DNA from: Maribacter antarcticus DSM 21422
GTDB taxonomy: Bacteria; Bacteroidota; Bacteroidia; Flavobacteriales; Flavobacteriaceae
Reading direction: 5' to 3'
Length of the DNA stretch: 64,000 bases
Assembly: GCF_000621125.1 (NCBI RefSeq)
Contig: NZ_JHZC01000005.1
Coordinates: 62,001 to 126,000, forward strand
This document shows positions 35,866-45,072 of this stretch, piece after piece. The first letter of the stretch is position 1. The number at the start of each line of letters is the position of its first letter. Below the pieces are notes generated by a model. That model was not told the DNA's origin, made no database searches, and worked only from the letters and a program-made list of their open reading frames with translations. The translations under genes and the position numbers were made by a program.

Positions 35866-37265
35866 TGAAGACAACAACAGATAAGCAACGTACTATAGGG
35901 AAGGCAGTTTCCCTCACAGGTGTTGGTTTGCATACAGGTGCCAACGTTACTCTTAAATTTTTGCCGGCCGGGGAAAACCATGGATATGCCTTTAAGCGAA
36001 TTGATTTAGAGGGGCAACCCATCATAGAGGCAGATGCAAATTACGTCATCAACACACAACGAGGTACAAACTTGGAAAAAAGGGGTGTAAGAATACAGAC
36101 TTCGGAGCATGTTTTGGCTGCTTTGGTGGGCTTAGAAATAGATAATGTTCTTATAGAGTTAGATGCTCCTGAGCCACCAATTATGGATGGTTCCTCTAAG
36201 TTTTTTGTAGCCGCGCTAGAAGCAGCAGGTATTGTTGAGCAAAAAGCTATGCGTGATGTGTTTGTCATTAAGGAAGTGATTTCCTTTAAAGATGAGGCTA
36301 CTGGAAGCGAAATAACAGTAATTCCTTCAGATGAATACCAGGTGACCACTATGGTCGATTTTGGAACAAAAGTTCTGGGCACCCAAAACGCAACATTGGA
36401 GCGTCTACCTGATTTTAAGACTGAAATCGCCGATGCACGCACCTTTAGTTTTTTGCATGAATTGGCAATGTTATTGGAAAATGGTCTTATAAAAGGCGGC
36501 GATTTAAACAACGCCATTGTTTATGTAGATAAAGAGATTTCTGAAGCAACTATGAAGAAACTGGAGAAAGCTTTTAATAAAAAGAAGCTATCCGTAAAAC
36601 CAAATGGTATTCTAGATAATCTTACGTTACACCAACCCAACGAGGCAGCTCGTCACAAGCTTTTAGATGTTATTGGTGACTTAGCTTTGGCAGGAACCAG
36701 AATACAGGGTAAGGTCATTGCTAACAAACCGGGGCATTTTGTAAATACTCAGTTTGCTAAAAAGCTTTCCAATATTATTAAATTGGAAAAGAGGAACAAG
36801 GTCCCCAAATACGATTTAAGCTTGCCCCCCTTTATGGATATCCATCAAATCATGGCAATGCTCCCACATAGACCTCCTTTTCTTTTGATAGATCGTATCA
36901 TAGAACTCTCCAAGCAACATGTTGTTGGAATGAAAAACGTTACCATGAATGAGCCTTTCTTTACAGGGCATTTTCCCGGTGCACCAGTTATGCCAGGAGT
37001 ACTACAAGTAGAAGCGATGGCCCAAACGGGAGGCATTTTGGTGCTGAGTACCGTACCTGATCCGGAAAATTACCTAACGCTATTTATGAAAATAGATAAA
37101 GTGAAATTTAAAAAACCGGTATTGCCAGGGGATACCTTAATTTTCCATTGTAGCCTAATTACTCCTATTAGAAGGGGAATATGTCATATGCAAGCGTATG
37201 CCTATGCCAATGATAAATTAGTAAGCGAAGCAGAGATGATGGCACAAATAGTTAAAAGAACATAG
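35862..37265 (+). CDS. lpxC/fabZ: Bifunctional LpxC deacetylase / FabZ dehydratase
   Basis: A fusion of 467 residues. LpxC (about 1-310) removes the acetyl group from UDP-3-O-acyl-GlcNAc, the committed step of lipid A synthesis; its zinc ligands are His83 (SEHVLAAL), His265 and Asp269 (HKLLDVIGD). FabZ (about 325-467) dehydrates 3-hydroxyacyl-ACP; its catalytic pair is His370 in [11 protein letters not shown] and Glu384. The fusion is typical of Bacteroidota and joins the two pathways that compete for 3-hydroxyacyl-ACP. Start overlaps lpxD's stop by 4 bp; lpxA follows after 1 bp. Confidence 0.95.
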   Translation: MMKTTTDKQRTIGKAVSLTGVGLHTGANVTLKFLPAGENHGYAFKRIDLEGQPIIEADANYVINTQRGTNLEKRGVRIQTSEHVLAALVGLEIDNVLIELDAPEPPIMDGSSKFFVAALEAAGIVEQKAMRDVFVIKEVISFKDEATGSEITVIPSDEYQVTTMVDFGTKVLGTQNATLERLPDFKTEIADARTFSFLHELAMLLENGLIKGGDLNNAIVYVDKEISEATMKKLEKAFNKKKLSVKPNGILDNLTLHQPNEAARHKLLDVIGDLALAGTRIQGKVIANKPGHFVNTQFAKKLSNIIKLEKRNKVPKYDLSLPPFMDIHQIMAMLPHRPPFLLIDRIIELSKQHVVGMKNVTMNEPFFTGHFPGAPVMPGVLQVEAMAQTGGILVLSTVPDPENYLTLFMKIDKVKFKKPVLPGDTLIFHCSLITPIRRGICHMQAYAYANDKLVSEAEMMAQIVKRT

Positions 37266-37266
37266 T

Positions 37267-38052
37267 ATGAATCAGCCATTAGCTTATATACATCCCGGAG
37301 CAAAAATTTCAAAAAATGTTGTGGTGGAACCGTTTACTACAATTCACAATAACGTAATTATCGGTGATGGTACTTGGATAGGTTCCAACGTGACTATTAT
37401 GGAAGGTGCACGAATTGGAAAGAATTGTAATATTTTTCCTGGAGCGGTAATCTCTGCACCACCGCAGGACCTTAAATATGAAGGAGAGGAAACAACGGTC
37501 GTCATTGGAAATAATACCACTATTCGCGAATGTGCTACCATTCATAAAGGCACATCGGATAGAATGAAGACGGTAATAGGTAAGAATTGCCTTATTATGG
37601 CGTATTGTCATATTGCCCATGACTGTTTTGTAGGTGATAATTGTATTTTCTCAAACAATTCTACCTTGGCAGGCCATGTTACTATTGGTGACAATGTTAT
37701 CCTAGCAGGATTAGTTGCCGTGCATCAATTCGTATCTATTGGTCAACACGCTTTTGTTACCGGCGGGTCTTTGGTGCGTAAAGATGTTCCTCCTTATGTA
37801 AAGGCTGCTCGAGAACCTTTGTCATACGTTGGTATTAACTCTGTCGGGCTAAGAAGAAGGGGGTTTACGTCTGAAAAAATTAGACAGGTTCAAAATATTT
37901 ATAGAATACTGTATCAAAGAAACTACAATAATTCTCAAGCGGTACAAATTATTGAAGCCGAGATGGAAGCTACTCCAGAGCGGGATGAAATCCTTCAGTT
38001 TATTAGGGATTCACAACGAGGAATTATGAAGGGCTATTTCAGTACGAATTAA
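37267..38052 (+). CDS. lpxA: UDP-N-acetylglucosamine O-acyltransferase
   Basis: The first enzyme of lipid A synthesis, transferring a 3-hydroxyacyl chain from ACP to the 3-OH of UDP-GlcNAc. The 261-residue protein is a hexapeptide-repeat beta helix (about 1-185) with the catalytic His in AYCHIAHDCFVGD (about residue 118-122). A C-terminal helical domain (about 190-255) follows, containing GLRRRGFTSEKI. Length is standard. It lies 1 bp after lpxC/fabZ and 59 bp before efp in the same operon. Confidence 0.95.
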   Translation: MNQPLAYIHPGAKISKNVVVEPFTTIHNNVIIGDGTWIGSNVTIMEGARIGKNCNIFPGAVISAPPQDLKYEGEETTVVIGNNTTIRECATIHKGTSDRMKTVIGKNCLIMAYCHIAHDCFVGDNCIFSNNSTLAGHVTIGDNVILAGLVAVHQFVSIGQHAFVTGGSLVRKDVPPYVKAAREPLSYVGINSVGLRRRGFTSEKIRQVQNIYRILYQRNYNNSQAVQIIEAEMEATPERDEILQFIRDSQRGIMKGYFSTN

Positions 38053-38111
38053 ATATCAAAACGGCTACCCCAAAAACCAAATAGGAAAATCAATATTTTA
38101 AATAAATTTAA

Positions 38112-38678
38112 ATGGCATCTACATCCGATATTAGAAAAGGACTTTGTATAAGATATAATAACGATATCTATAAGGTTATTGATTTTCAACATGTGAAACC
38201 AGGCAAAGGACCAGCATTTGTACGAACAAAACTAAAAAGTGTTTCCTCCGGAAAAGTTTTGGACAATACATTCTCAGCAGGGCACAAAATTGAAGATGTG
38301 CGGGTAGAAACACGCTCTTATCAATATTTATATCCTGAGGGGGAGACCTATCACTTTATGAATACAGATGACTATAATCAAATCACGCTAGAAGAAAGTT
38401 CCTTAGACGCGCCCAATCTATTAAAAGAGGGGGAAGTGGTGAAAATTATGTTTAATACGGAGGACAGCTTGCCTTTATCTGTGGAAATGCCCGCAAGTGT
38501 GATTTTAGAGATCACGTATACGGAGCCTGGTGTGAAAGGAAATACAGCTACTAATGCAACTAAACCAGCAAAGGTTGAAACTGGAGCAGAGGTAAATGTG
38601 CCTTTGTTTATAAATGAAGGAGACAAAATTAAAATCGATACCTCAAACGGTTCCTATATGGAGCGCGTAAAAGAATAA
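38112..38678 (+). CDS. efp: Translation elongation factor P
   Basis: EF-P relieves ribosomes stalled at poly-proline. The 188-residue protein has the KOW-like N-terminal domain (about 1-64) with the modification loop HVKPGKGPAF, whose Lys near residue 34 is the usual modification site. The OB domain with PLSVEMPASVILEITYTEP follows, then the C-terminal OB domain ending in DTSNGSYMERVKE. It sits between lpxA and the second lpxD-like gene and is only 2 bp from the latter, so it is transcribed with the lipid A genes. Confidence 0.95.
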   Translation: MASTSDIRKGLCIRYNNDIYKVIDFQHVKPGKGPAFVRTKLKSVSSGKVLDNTFSAGHKIEDVRVETRSYQYLYPEGETYHFMNTDDYNQITLEESSLDAPNLLKEGEVVKIMFNTEDSLPLSVEMPASVILEITYTEPGVKGNTATNATKPAKVETGAEVNVPLFINEGDKIKIDTSNGSYMERVKE

Positions 38679-38680
38679 AC

Positions 38681-39622
38681 TTGAAATTTCCTACCACTTT
38701 TTCCTTAAAACAAATAGCTGATATAATTAGCTGTACCGCTGTGGGGCCTAATGACTTCCCTGTATTAGGCATGAACGAAATTCATGTGGTAACACCTGGT
38801 GATATTGTCTTTGTAGACCACCCAAAATACTATGAGAAGGCATTGCAATCAAAGGCTACTATTATTCTTATTGATAAGGAGGTCGATTGTCCAGAAGGCA
38901 AAGCTTTGCTGATTTCAGATGACCCCTTTCGCGATTTTAATACCTTAACAAATTACTTTAGACCTTTTGCAGCGGCAACTAATGTCATTGCCACATCAGC
39001 ATACATTGGAAAGAATACAATTATTCAGCCCAATGTTTTTATTGGCAACAACGTAAGTATAGGTGATAATTGTACGATACATGCCAACGTTAGTATGTAT
39101 GATAATTGTGTTATTGGTAATGGTGTAACTATACATTCCGGTAGTGTATTAGGCGGAGATGCCTTTTACTATAAGAATAGGCCTGCAGGGTTTGATAAAT
39201 TGCTTTCTGGAGGGCGCGTTGTGATAGAGGATAATGTGGATATAGGAGCCTTATGCACGATTGATAAGGGGGTTACAGGCGATACTACAATAGGAGCAGG
39301 TACAAAGTTAGATAATCAGGTTCAGGTGGGCCATGACACGCTAATCGGTAAAAAATGCCTCATTGCTTCCCAAACAGGTATTGCGGGATGTGTAATTATA
39401 GAGGATGAGGTTACCATTTGGGGTCAGGTAGGTACTAATAGTGGTATTACGATAGGAAAAAAAGCGGTAATTATGGGTCAGACCGGAGTCACTAAATCAG
39501 TTGCAGGCGGAAAGAGCTATTTCGGTACTCCGATAGAAGAATCTAGAGAAAAATTGAAACAATTGGCTTACATAAAGAAAATTCCAGAACTAATTAAAAA
39601 GATTGATGATAAACTATCTTAA
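38681..39622 (+). CDS. LpxD-like hexapeptide-repeat acyltransferase (TTG start)
   Basis: A 313-residue paralogue of LpxD that begins at a TTG 2 bp after efp (KFPTTFSLKQIADII follows). The N-terminal domain is related to that of LpxD (TPGDIVFVDHPKYYEKAL) and the beta helix spans about 105-290. The position equivalent to the catalytic His of LpxD is QVGHDTLIGKKCLIASQTG, so activity is possible. Its sequence is clearly diverged from the first LpxD in the same operon, so a different donor or acceptor is likely. The function of this second copy is unknown to me. Confidence 0.85.
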   Translation: MKFPTTFSLKQIADIISCTAVGPNDFPVLGMNEIHVVTPGDIVFVDHPKYYEKALQSKATIILIDKEVDCPEGKALLISDDPFRDFNTLTNYFRPFAAATNVIATSAYIGKNTIIQPNVFIGNNVSIGDNCTIHANVSMYDNCVIGNGVTIHSGSVLGGDAFYYKNRPAGFDKLLSGGRVVIEDNVDIGALCTIDKGVTGDTTIGAGTKLDNQVQVGHDTLIGKKCLIASQTGIAGCVIIEDEVTIWGQVGTNSGITIGKKAVIMGQTGVTKSVAGGKSYFGTPIEESREKLKQLAYIKKIPELIKKIDDKLS

Positions 39623-39657
39623 TACTAAGCCCGCGTGGCATTCATAAAAGAACAGCC

Positions 39658-39688
39658 TTAATACTCCGAGGCTAGCTCGGAGTATTAA
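39658..39688. terminator. Strong hairpin between lpxD2 and sucD
   Basis: A perfect 13-bp inverted repeat (TTAATACTCCGAG / CTCGGAGTATTAA) with a 5-nt loop, 36 bp after the lpxD2 stop. There is no T tract, so it may be a processing or mRNA-end hairpin rather than an intrinsic terminator. Confidence 0.5.
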
Positions 39689-39746
39689 AATCTCAAGTAT
39701 CGAGTAAATAAGAAGCAGAATGCTTTAGTATTCATTGACAAACGTA

Positions 39747-39754
39747 TATTTTTG
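39747..39754 (+). promoter_or_regulatory. -7 box for sucD
   Basis: TATTTTTG matches TAnnTTTG exactly. A partial -33 element TTTA ends 19 nt upstream (39727). It lies inside an in-frame extension, so the sucD start must be the downstream ATG at 39783. Confidence 0.6.
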
Positions 39755-39782
39755 TAACACAAAATTAAAAATCGACAGCAGT

Positions 39783-40655
39783 ATGAGTGTTTTAGTAAAT
39801 AAGGATTCCAAAATAATTGTACAAGGATTTACTGGAAGTGAAGGTACTTTCCATGCAGAACAAATGATAGAATACGGAACCAATATCGTTGGAGGCGTAA
39901 CTCCTGGTAAAGGTGGTCAAGAACATTTGGGAAGACCCGTTTTTAACACTGTATCCGAGGCTGTTGATAAGGTTGGGGCAGACACTACCATCATTTTCGT
40001 ACCGCCTGCGTTTGCTGCAGATGCAATTATGGAAGCCGCTAATGCAGGCATTAAAGTAATTATTACGATTACAGAAGGTATTCCTATTGCCGATATGGTG
40101 ACGGCTGCCAACTATATAAAAAACATGGATTGTAGGCTTATTGGCCCAAACTGTCCTGGTGTGATTACTCCGGGAGAAGCGAAAGTTGGAATTATGCCAG
40201 GTTTTGTCTTCAAGAAGGGAAATGTTGGAATTGTTTCCAAATCCGGAACGTTAACTTATGAGGCAGCGGATCAAGTAGTGCGCCAAGGCTTGGGAATAAC
40301 CACTGCTATTGGTATCGGGGGAGATCCAATTATTGGAACTACCACCAAAGAAGCAGTTGAATTATTAATCAACGACTCAGAAACGGAGTGTGTTGTAATG
40401 ATTGGTGAAATTGGCGGACAATTAGAAGCAGATGCTGCTTATTGGTATAAAGCTAGTGGCAGTAAAAAGCCAATTGTAGGTTTTATAGCCGGCGAAACTG
40501 CTCCTGCAGGAAGAACGATGGGACATGCAGGTGCAATTGTTGGAGGAACTGATGACACCGCACAGGCCAAAAAGAGAATTATGTCTGAATGTGGAATTCA
40601 CGTAGTGGATTCTCCTGCAGAAATTGGCCTTAAGGTAAAAGAAGTAATGGCTTAA
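39783..40655 (+). CDS. sucD: Succinyl-CoA ligase (ADP-forming) subunit alpha
   Basis: The TCA-cycle subunit that binds CoA and carries the phosphohistidine. From ATG 39783 the protein has 290 residues, the standard length. Motifs: [19 protein letters not shown] (CoA loop), [20 protein letters not shown] and SGTLTYEA. The active-site His is in GHAGAIVGG, followed by the C-terminal nucleotide-site region. A 16-codon longer frame contains the promoter box and is rejected. The beta subunit gene (sucC) is not in this window. Confidence 0.95.
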   Translation: MSVLVNKDSKIIVQGFTGSEGTFHAEQMIEYGTNIVGGVTPGKGGQEHLGRPVFNTVSEAVDKVGADTTIIFVPPAFAADAIMEAANAGIKVIITITEGIPIADMVTAANYIKNMDCRLIGPNCPGVITPGEAKVGIMPGFVFKKGNVGIVSKSGTLTYEAADQVVRQGLGITTAIGIGGDPIIGTTTKEAVELLINDSETECVVMIGEIGGQLEADAAYWYKASGSKKPIVGFIAGETAPAGRTMGHAGAIVGGTDDTAQAKKRIMSECGIHVVDSPAEIGLKVKEVMA

Positions 40656-40697
40656 TTCACTTTTTGTGTTAAAGTTTTTATAGTAAATGAAAATATT

Positions 40698-40737
40698 AAA
40701 TCCATCGGTCTTATTTTTAGGTCGATGGATTTTTGTT
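40698..40737 (+). terminator. Rho-independent terminator after sucD
   Basis: A 10-bp stem (AAATCCATCG / CGATGGATTT) with a 15-nt loop runs into TTGTTTT, 43 bp after the sucD stop. Confidence 0.8.
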
Positions 40738-40837
40738 TTACCGATAGCTATTTATGCTGTCTGTTAAAAATTAAGATAATTAGTTTAAGCTCCCTTATAA
40801 CCCTAACCAATACACCAACTATCAAAAAGATTAAACA

Positions 40838-41587
40838 ATGAAACTACTAGACGGAAAAAATGTTATTATTACAGGCGCAAGTCGAGGCATAGGGATGGGT
40901 ATCGCTAAAGTATTTGCGGACCACGGAGCTAATGTTGCTTTCACTTATAGCTCTAGTGAGGCACCTGCATTGGCGTTAGAAAAAGAACTTACAGCTAAAG
41001 GAGTCAAGGCAAAAGCATATAAAAGCAACGCTGCAAATTTCAACGAAGCCGATACGCTAGTCAACGAAGTGTTAAAGGACTTTGACGGTGTAATTGACGT
41101 ACTAATTAATAATGCAGGAATTACAAAGGATAATCTTTTGATGCGTATGTCAGAAGCTGATTTTGATACCGTTATAGACATCAACTTAAAATCGGTTTTT
41201 AATATGACAAAAGCGGTTCAACGAACACTTCTAAAACAAAGACGTGGATCTATAATTAATATGAGTAGCGTTGTGGGAGTGAAAGGTAATGCCGGACAAA
41301 CCAATTATGCCGCTTCAAAGGCAGGTATGATAGGATTTACTAAATCAGTTGCTTTAGAATTAGGGTCTAGGAATATTCGCTGCAATGCTATAGCCCCTGG
41401 TTTTATAGAGACTGAAATGACAGATAAACTTGACGAGAAAATAGTTCAGGGTTGGAGAGATGGTATTCCATTAAAAAGAGGTGGTTCTGTTGAAGACATA
41501 GCGAATGCCTGTTTGTTCTTTGCATCGGATCTTTCTGCTTACGTTACGGGTCAAGTCCTTAATGTGGACGGTGGTATGTTAACATAA
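40838..41587 (+). CDS. fabG: 3-Oxoacyl-ACP reductase
   Basis: A short-chain dehydrogenase of 249 residues that reduces 3-oxoacyl-ACP with NADPH in fatty-acid elongation. Cofactor loop TGASRGIGMGIA (12-23), NNAG (91-94), catalytic Ser144, Tyr157 and Lys161 (YAASK), and the C-terminal GQVLNVDGGM. Length and motifs fit FabG rather than a general SDR, and ACP pathway genes lie close by (fabZ upstream). It is followed 27 bp later by ybjQ, so the two may share a transcript. Confidence 0.93.
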   Translation: MKLLDGKNVIITGASRGIGMGIAKVFADHGANVAFTYSSSEAPALALEKELTAKGVKAKAYKSNAANFNEADTLVNEVLKDFDGVIDVLINNAGITKDNLLMRMSEADFDTVIDINLKSVFNMTKAVQRTLLKQRRGSIINMSSVVGVKGNAGQTNYAASKAGMIGFTKSVALELGSRNIRCNAIAPGFIETEMTDKLDEKIVQGWRDGIPLKRGGSVEDIANACLFFASDLSAYVTGQVLNVDGGMLT

Positions 41588-41614
41588 AAACACATTGACA
41601 AATCTATAGAAACT

Positions 41615-41929
41615 ATGCTATATGTTACAACGGCTTATATTGCCGGTAAGGAAATAACAGCATCTTTAGGCATCGCACGTGGAAGTACAGTTAGGGCACG
41701 AAACATTGGCCATGACCTTTTTGCGGGCCTAAAAAATATTGTAGGTGGTGAAATTTCAGAATACACCGAATTATTGGCACAATCTAGAGAACAAGCTATT
41801 AAGCGTATGTTGGACGATGCCGAAGGTTTAGGTGCCCATGCCGTTGTAAATGTAAGGTTTACTACTTCTCAAGTGATGCAGGGCGCTGCCGAAATGTTGG
41901 CCTATGGTACAGCAGTTAAATTAAAATAG
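41615..41929 (+). CDS. YbjQ/DUF74 family protein
   Basis: A 104-residue protein of the YbjQ (UPF0145) family, which forms pentamers and is called a putative heavy-metal-binding family. Characteristic stretches are TTAYIAGKEITASLG, VRARNIGHDLFAGLKNIVGGEI and LGAHAVVNVRFTTSQV. Function is unproven. Followed 7 bp later by a 38-residue membrane peptide and then the VWA-domain gene, probably one operon. Confidence 0.92.
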   Translation: MLYVTTAYIAGKEITASLGIARGSTVRARNIGHDLFAGLKNIVGGEISEYTELLAQSREQAIKRMLDDAEGLGAHAVVNVRFTTSQVMQGAAEMLAYGTAVKLK

Positions 41930-41936
41930 ATAGGTT

Positions 41937-42053
41937 ATGGAATATATTCCTGCGATACTTATTTATGGCGGTATTTTTTGTACGCTGATGTATCTTAATA
42001 AAAAACGGCTTGAGGATAAGAAAAAGGAGAACTATGAGAAGCGAGAGAACTAG
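41937..42053 (+). CDS. 38-residue membrane peptide
   Basis: A short frame between ybjQ (7 bp upstream) and the VWA gene (3 bp downstream): ATG, then EYIPAILIYGGIFCTLMYL, a single likely membrane helix, followed by a strongly charged tail (KKRLEDKKKENYEKREN) and TAG. The tight fit between two same-strand genes and the clean helix-plus-charged-tail layout support a real small membrane protein. No family is recognised. Confidence 0.6.
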   Translation: MEYIPAILIYGGIFCTLMYLNKKRLEDKKKENYEKREN

Positions 42054-42056
42054 CGT

Positions 42057-44084
42057 ATGCATATAAACACGGTATTTTTTATAGTTGTAGCTGCGATTTT
42101 GTCTGTTGTCGTGGTATATTTTCAATACTATTTTAGGGGCAAGCATAAAGGAAGGCTTCGCATATTACTTTCCGTTTTGCGATATATTGGAATCTTTGGG
42201 ATTTTACTGTTGCTTATAAATCCAAAATTTTCTAAGGTTAACTATATTTTACAAAAGCCAAATCTTGCACTACTTATAGACAATTCAAGTTCCATTCAGG
42301 ATAGTGGAAAAAAGGTAAAAGATATAGTGTCGGCGCTTATAAATCATCCGGAGCTATCGGATAGGTTTGATATAACATCTTATCAATTTGGTAAAAGCTT
42401 ACGGCCGTTGGACAGTCTTTCTTTTTTAGATGTACAAACGAATATTCAACAACCGTTAGCAACATTGGCTGATGTTTACGCTAGAAAAAATATGGCAGTG
42501 GTTCTTATTTCTGACGGAAATCAAAATATTGGTCGTGATTACACTTTTTCTAATAAGGTGAATTCTCCACCTATTTATACAATAACTGTGGGCGACACTA
42601 CAGCATACGAAGACTTGAGTATTGGTCCTATAAACACGAACAAATACGCGTTCTTGAACAACAAATACCCTTTAGAGACTTATGTGTCTTATCAGGGACA
42701 GGGCACGGTTAAGGCAAAAGTAGCAGTTAAGGTAAACGGTGCCTCCGTGTATTCAGAAACCATAGGTCTATCCAGGGGTAATAATTTAAAAAATATTAAG
42801 ACCCTTGTTACCGCAAGTAAGATTGGGGTCAAAAGTATCAGCGTAACGGTACAACCAGTACCTACCGAGCGCAACATTACTAACAATACACGCATAACAT
42901 CCGTAGAGGTTATAGATGAAAAAACTACGGTTGCGTTAGTTTCTGATATTACTCATCCCGATTTAGGTACTCTAAAAAAGAGTATTGAAAGCAATAAACA
43001 AAGACAGGTGGTCATATTAAAACCCTCAGCAGGTTTAGAGGCTTTTGAGCAAGCGGATCTTTTTATTCTGTATCAACCCAATACAGGATTTAGAAAAGTT
43101 TTTAAATTTTTGGAACAGAAGCGGTCTAACGTACTCATCATTAGTGGTGTACACACAGATTTCAATTTTTTGAACGGTATCCAAGAAGATTTTAAAATCG
43201 AAAACGGTTATCCTCAGCAAGAATTTTTTGGGAATTTAAATAGTGGTTTTTCTAAATATGATATTACGGATTTTGATGTAAGTGATTTTCCACCGTTGGA
43301 AAGCGATGCAGGTCCGGTAACATTCAATCAAACTAATGAAACACTACTAGGTATAAGTATAAAAGGAGTTGATATGAAATCTCCTTTGTTAACTGTTTAT
43401 GGTAAAAACACTATAAAAAAAGGACTTTTAATAGGGGAAGGCTTATGGAAATGGCGGGTACAGTCTTTTAGGAATACTGGAGATTTTTCAAATATGGATA
43501 CGTTTTTAGGGAAATTGATTAGGTACCTATCCACCAACATCACAAAAAACCGGCTAAACATTACGTATAGCTTTAATTACGAAGGAAGTAATACGGCGTT
43601 CATTTCCGCTACCTATTTTGATGCAACCTATGTGTTTGATTCAAATGCTCTAATAGATATTTCGGTAAGGAATAAGGAAACAATGGCAGTAAATATGATG
43701 CCTATGGTTTTAAAAAACGCCTATTTTGAAGCGGACTTAACGAATTTAGCGCCTGGGGACTACGAATTTTCGGTAGAAGTCAAAGATGAAAACTATAAAG
43801 AAACAGGAGCATTTACCATCTCCAATTTTGACTTGGAAAAACAATTTGTTTCCAGCAATTATAAGAAGATGCAGAAGCTCGCCCAAAGCTCGGGAGGTAT
43901 GCATACTTTTTCTTCGAATTTTGAACAAATAGCAACAGAATTAATTTCATCTAAAGCCTTTGTTCCTACCCAGAAAAGCATTGAAAATAGTGTATCTTTG
44001 ATTGATTTTAAAATACTCTTAGGGCTTATCGTTATGGCTTTTTCACTTGAGTGGTTTATTAGAAAATATAACGGATTAATTTAA
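42057..44084 (+). CDS. VWA-domain membrane protein (BatA-like layout)
   Basis: A 675-residue protein with two N-terminal membrane helices (about 5-25 and 36-55), then a von Willebrand A-like domain (about 68-185) with an intact MIDAS start (Asp75, Ser77, Ser79 in LLIDNSSSI) and LISDGNQNIGRD later. A long periplasmic-type beta-rich region (about 200-640) and one C-terminal helix (about 645-668) follow. Such proteins in Bacteroidota resemble the VWA/aerotolerance-type membrane proteins but the moxR and batB partners are not here. The function is unknown. Followed 7 bp later by the prohibitin gene. Confidence 0.75.
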   Translation: MHINTVFFIVVAAILSVVVVYFQYYFRGKHKGRLRILLSVLRYIGIFGILLLLINPKFSKVNYILQKPNLALLIDNSSSIQDSGKKVKDIVSALINHPELSDRFDITSYQFGKSLRPLDSLSFLDVQTNIQQPLATLADVYARKNMAVVLISDGNQNIGRDYTFSNKVNSPPIYTITVGDTTAYEDLSIGPINTNKYAFLNNKYPLETYVSYQGQGTVKAKVAVKVNGASVYSETIGLSRGNNLKNIKTLVTASKIGVKSISVTVQPVPTERNITNNTRITSVEVIDEKTTVALVSDITHPDLGTLKKSIESNKQRQVVILKPSAGLEAFEQADLFILYQPNTGFRKVFKFLEQKRSNVLIISGVHTDFNFLNGIQEDFKIENGYPQQEFFGNLNSGFSKYDITDFDVSDFPPLESDAGPVTFNQTNETLLGISIKGVDMKSPLLTVYGKNTIKKGLLIGEGLWKWRVQSFRNTGDFSNMDTFLGKLIRYLSTNITKNRLNITYSFNYEGSNTAFISATYFDATYVFDSNALIDISVRNKETMAVNMMPMVLKNAYFEADLTNLAPGDYEFSVEVKDENYKETGAFTISNFDLEKQFVSSNYKKMQKLAQSSGGMHTFSSNFEQIATELISSKAFVPTQKSIENSVSLIDFKILLGLIVMAFSLEWFIRKYNGLI

Positions 44085-44091
44085 AAAGAAT

Positions 44092-44910
44092 ATGATGGAC
44101 AAATTACCAAAAATAGCCTTACCGGCTATATTTATTTTTATCATTTTAGTTATTGGAATATCAAAATCAACTGTTACTATAGACTCAGGTCAGGCCGGGG
44201 TTTTGTATAAAACTTTTGGAGGTGGTGTAGTAACGGATCAGCCGCCAATGGGCGAGGGTTTTCATCTAGTAGCGCCATGGAATAGAGTAACTATTTATGA
44301 GGTACGACAACAAGAAGTGCTTGAAAGTATGAATGTATTGTCAAGTAATGGTTTGGATATCAAATTGGAAGCATCTGCATGGTTTGAACCAATACGTAAT
44401 GATTTAGGTAAATTGCACCAAGAGAAGGGTACAGAGTATATCCAACGTGTATTACTACCTACAATTCGGTCAGCAGCAAGAAGTGTTGTTGGGCGTTATA
44501 CACCAGAACAATTGTACTCGAGTAAAAGGGATGCAATCCAACAAGAGATTTTCGACGAAACTCAAAAAATAGTTGAAGGACAATACATTCAATTAAATGA
44601 AATACTGGTACGGGATGTTACATTACCCCCAACGATAAAGGAAGCAATAGAGCGTAAACTGAAGCAAGAGCAGGAGTCTTTAGAATATGAATTTAGATTA
44701 GTTACCGCTAAAAAAGAAGCTGAAAAAGTAACAATTGAAGCACAAGGTAAAGCAGATGCAAATAGAATTTTGAGCGCGTCATTGACCGATAAGATTCTTC
44801 AGGATAAAGGTATCGATGCTACGTTAGAATTAGCAAAATCGCCAAACTCTAAAGTAGTTATTGTAGGCAGTGGAGACTCTGGCTTACCATTGATTTTAGG
44901 AAACAACTAA
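44092..44910 (+). CDS. Prohibitin-family (SPFH) membrane protein
   Basis: A 272-residue protein with one N-terminal membrane anchor (about 10-27) and an SPFH/Band 7 domain (about 30-200; GQAGVLYKTFGGGV, then LSSNGLDIKLEASAWFEP and SAARSVVGRYTPEQLYSSKRD). An Ala/Glu-rich coiled coil follows (about 185-235, KKEAEKVTIEAQGKADANRIL). It is closest to prohibitins, which form large ring assemblies in the membrane and steady other proteins. Last gene of the ybjQ-VWA run. Confidence 0.9.
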   Translation: MMDKLPKIALPAIFIFIILVIGISKSTVTIDSGQAGVLYKTFGGGVVTDQPPMGEGFHLVAPWNRVTIYEVRQQEVLESMNVLSSNGLDIKLEASAWFEPIRNDLGKLHQEKGTEYIQRVLLPTIRSAARSVVGRYTPEQLYSSKRDAIQQEIFDETQKIVEGQYIQLNEILVRDVTLPPTIKEAIERKLKQEQESLEYEFRLVTAKKEAEKVTIEAQGKADANRILSASLTDKILQDKGIDATLELAKSPNSKVVIVGSGDSGLPLILGNN

Positions 44911-44950
44911 TAAACGTTTAGAATTATTTTGTTTCATTTTAAACTTTTGT

Positions 44951-44981
44951 TTTGTGAAATCGAAAATACCGTTTACTTTTA
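44951..44981 (+). promoter_or_regulatory. Promoter of the histidine operon
   Basis: -33 element TTTG (44951-44954), exactly 19 nt, then TACTTTTA (44974-44981), which matches TAnnTTTG except for the last base. It predicts transcription from about 44988, one base before the leader peptide's ATG. The -33/-7 spacing is the Bacteroidota optimum. Confidence 0.65.
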
Positions 44982-44988
44982 CATAGTA

Positions 44989-45033
44989 ATGCAAAATAGA
45001 ACTATACATCATCATTTCCACACATACGCTTAG
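44989..45033 (+). CDS. hisL: His operon leader peptide (14 residues, four His)
   Basis: An ATG at 44989 opens MQNRTIHHHFHTYA followed by TAG. Four of 14 codons are His (three in a row, CAT CAT CAT, then CAC), an extreme enrichment. It lies between the his promoter and a strong terminator that precedes hisG by 37 bp. This is the classical arrangement of a transcription-attenuating leader: when charged His-tRNA is scarce the ribosome stalls at the His codons and the downstream terminator should not form. The leader would be nearly leaderless itself. Confidence 0.85.
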   Translation: MQNRTIHHHFHTYA

Positions 45034-45044
45034 GCGAGGTAGGA

Positions 45045-45066
45045 ATGTATTGTAGTAGTACAACAT
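45045..45066 (+). promoter_or_regulatory. Hairpin in the his leader between peptide and terminator
   Basis: ATGTATTGTA can pair with TACAACAT (5 bp, a 2-nt bulge, then 3 bp) around a 4-nt loop. It lies just after the leader peptide stop and before the attenuator stem, the place of a pause or competing hairpin. I could not identify an unambiguous antiterminator that pairs with the terminator's 5' arm. Confidence 0.4.
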
Positions 45067-45072
45067 ATTTAA

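Noticed and set aside
36041-36517. A 158-codon minus-strand frame
   Set aside because: It lies antisense to lpxC/fabZ and has a Ser-rich shadow composition; the + strand gene is certain.
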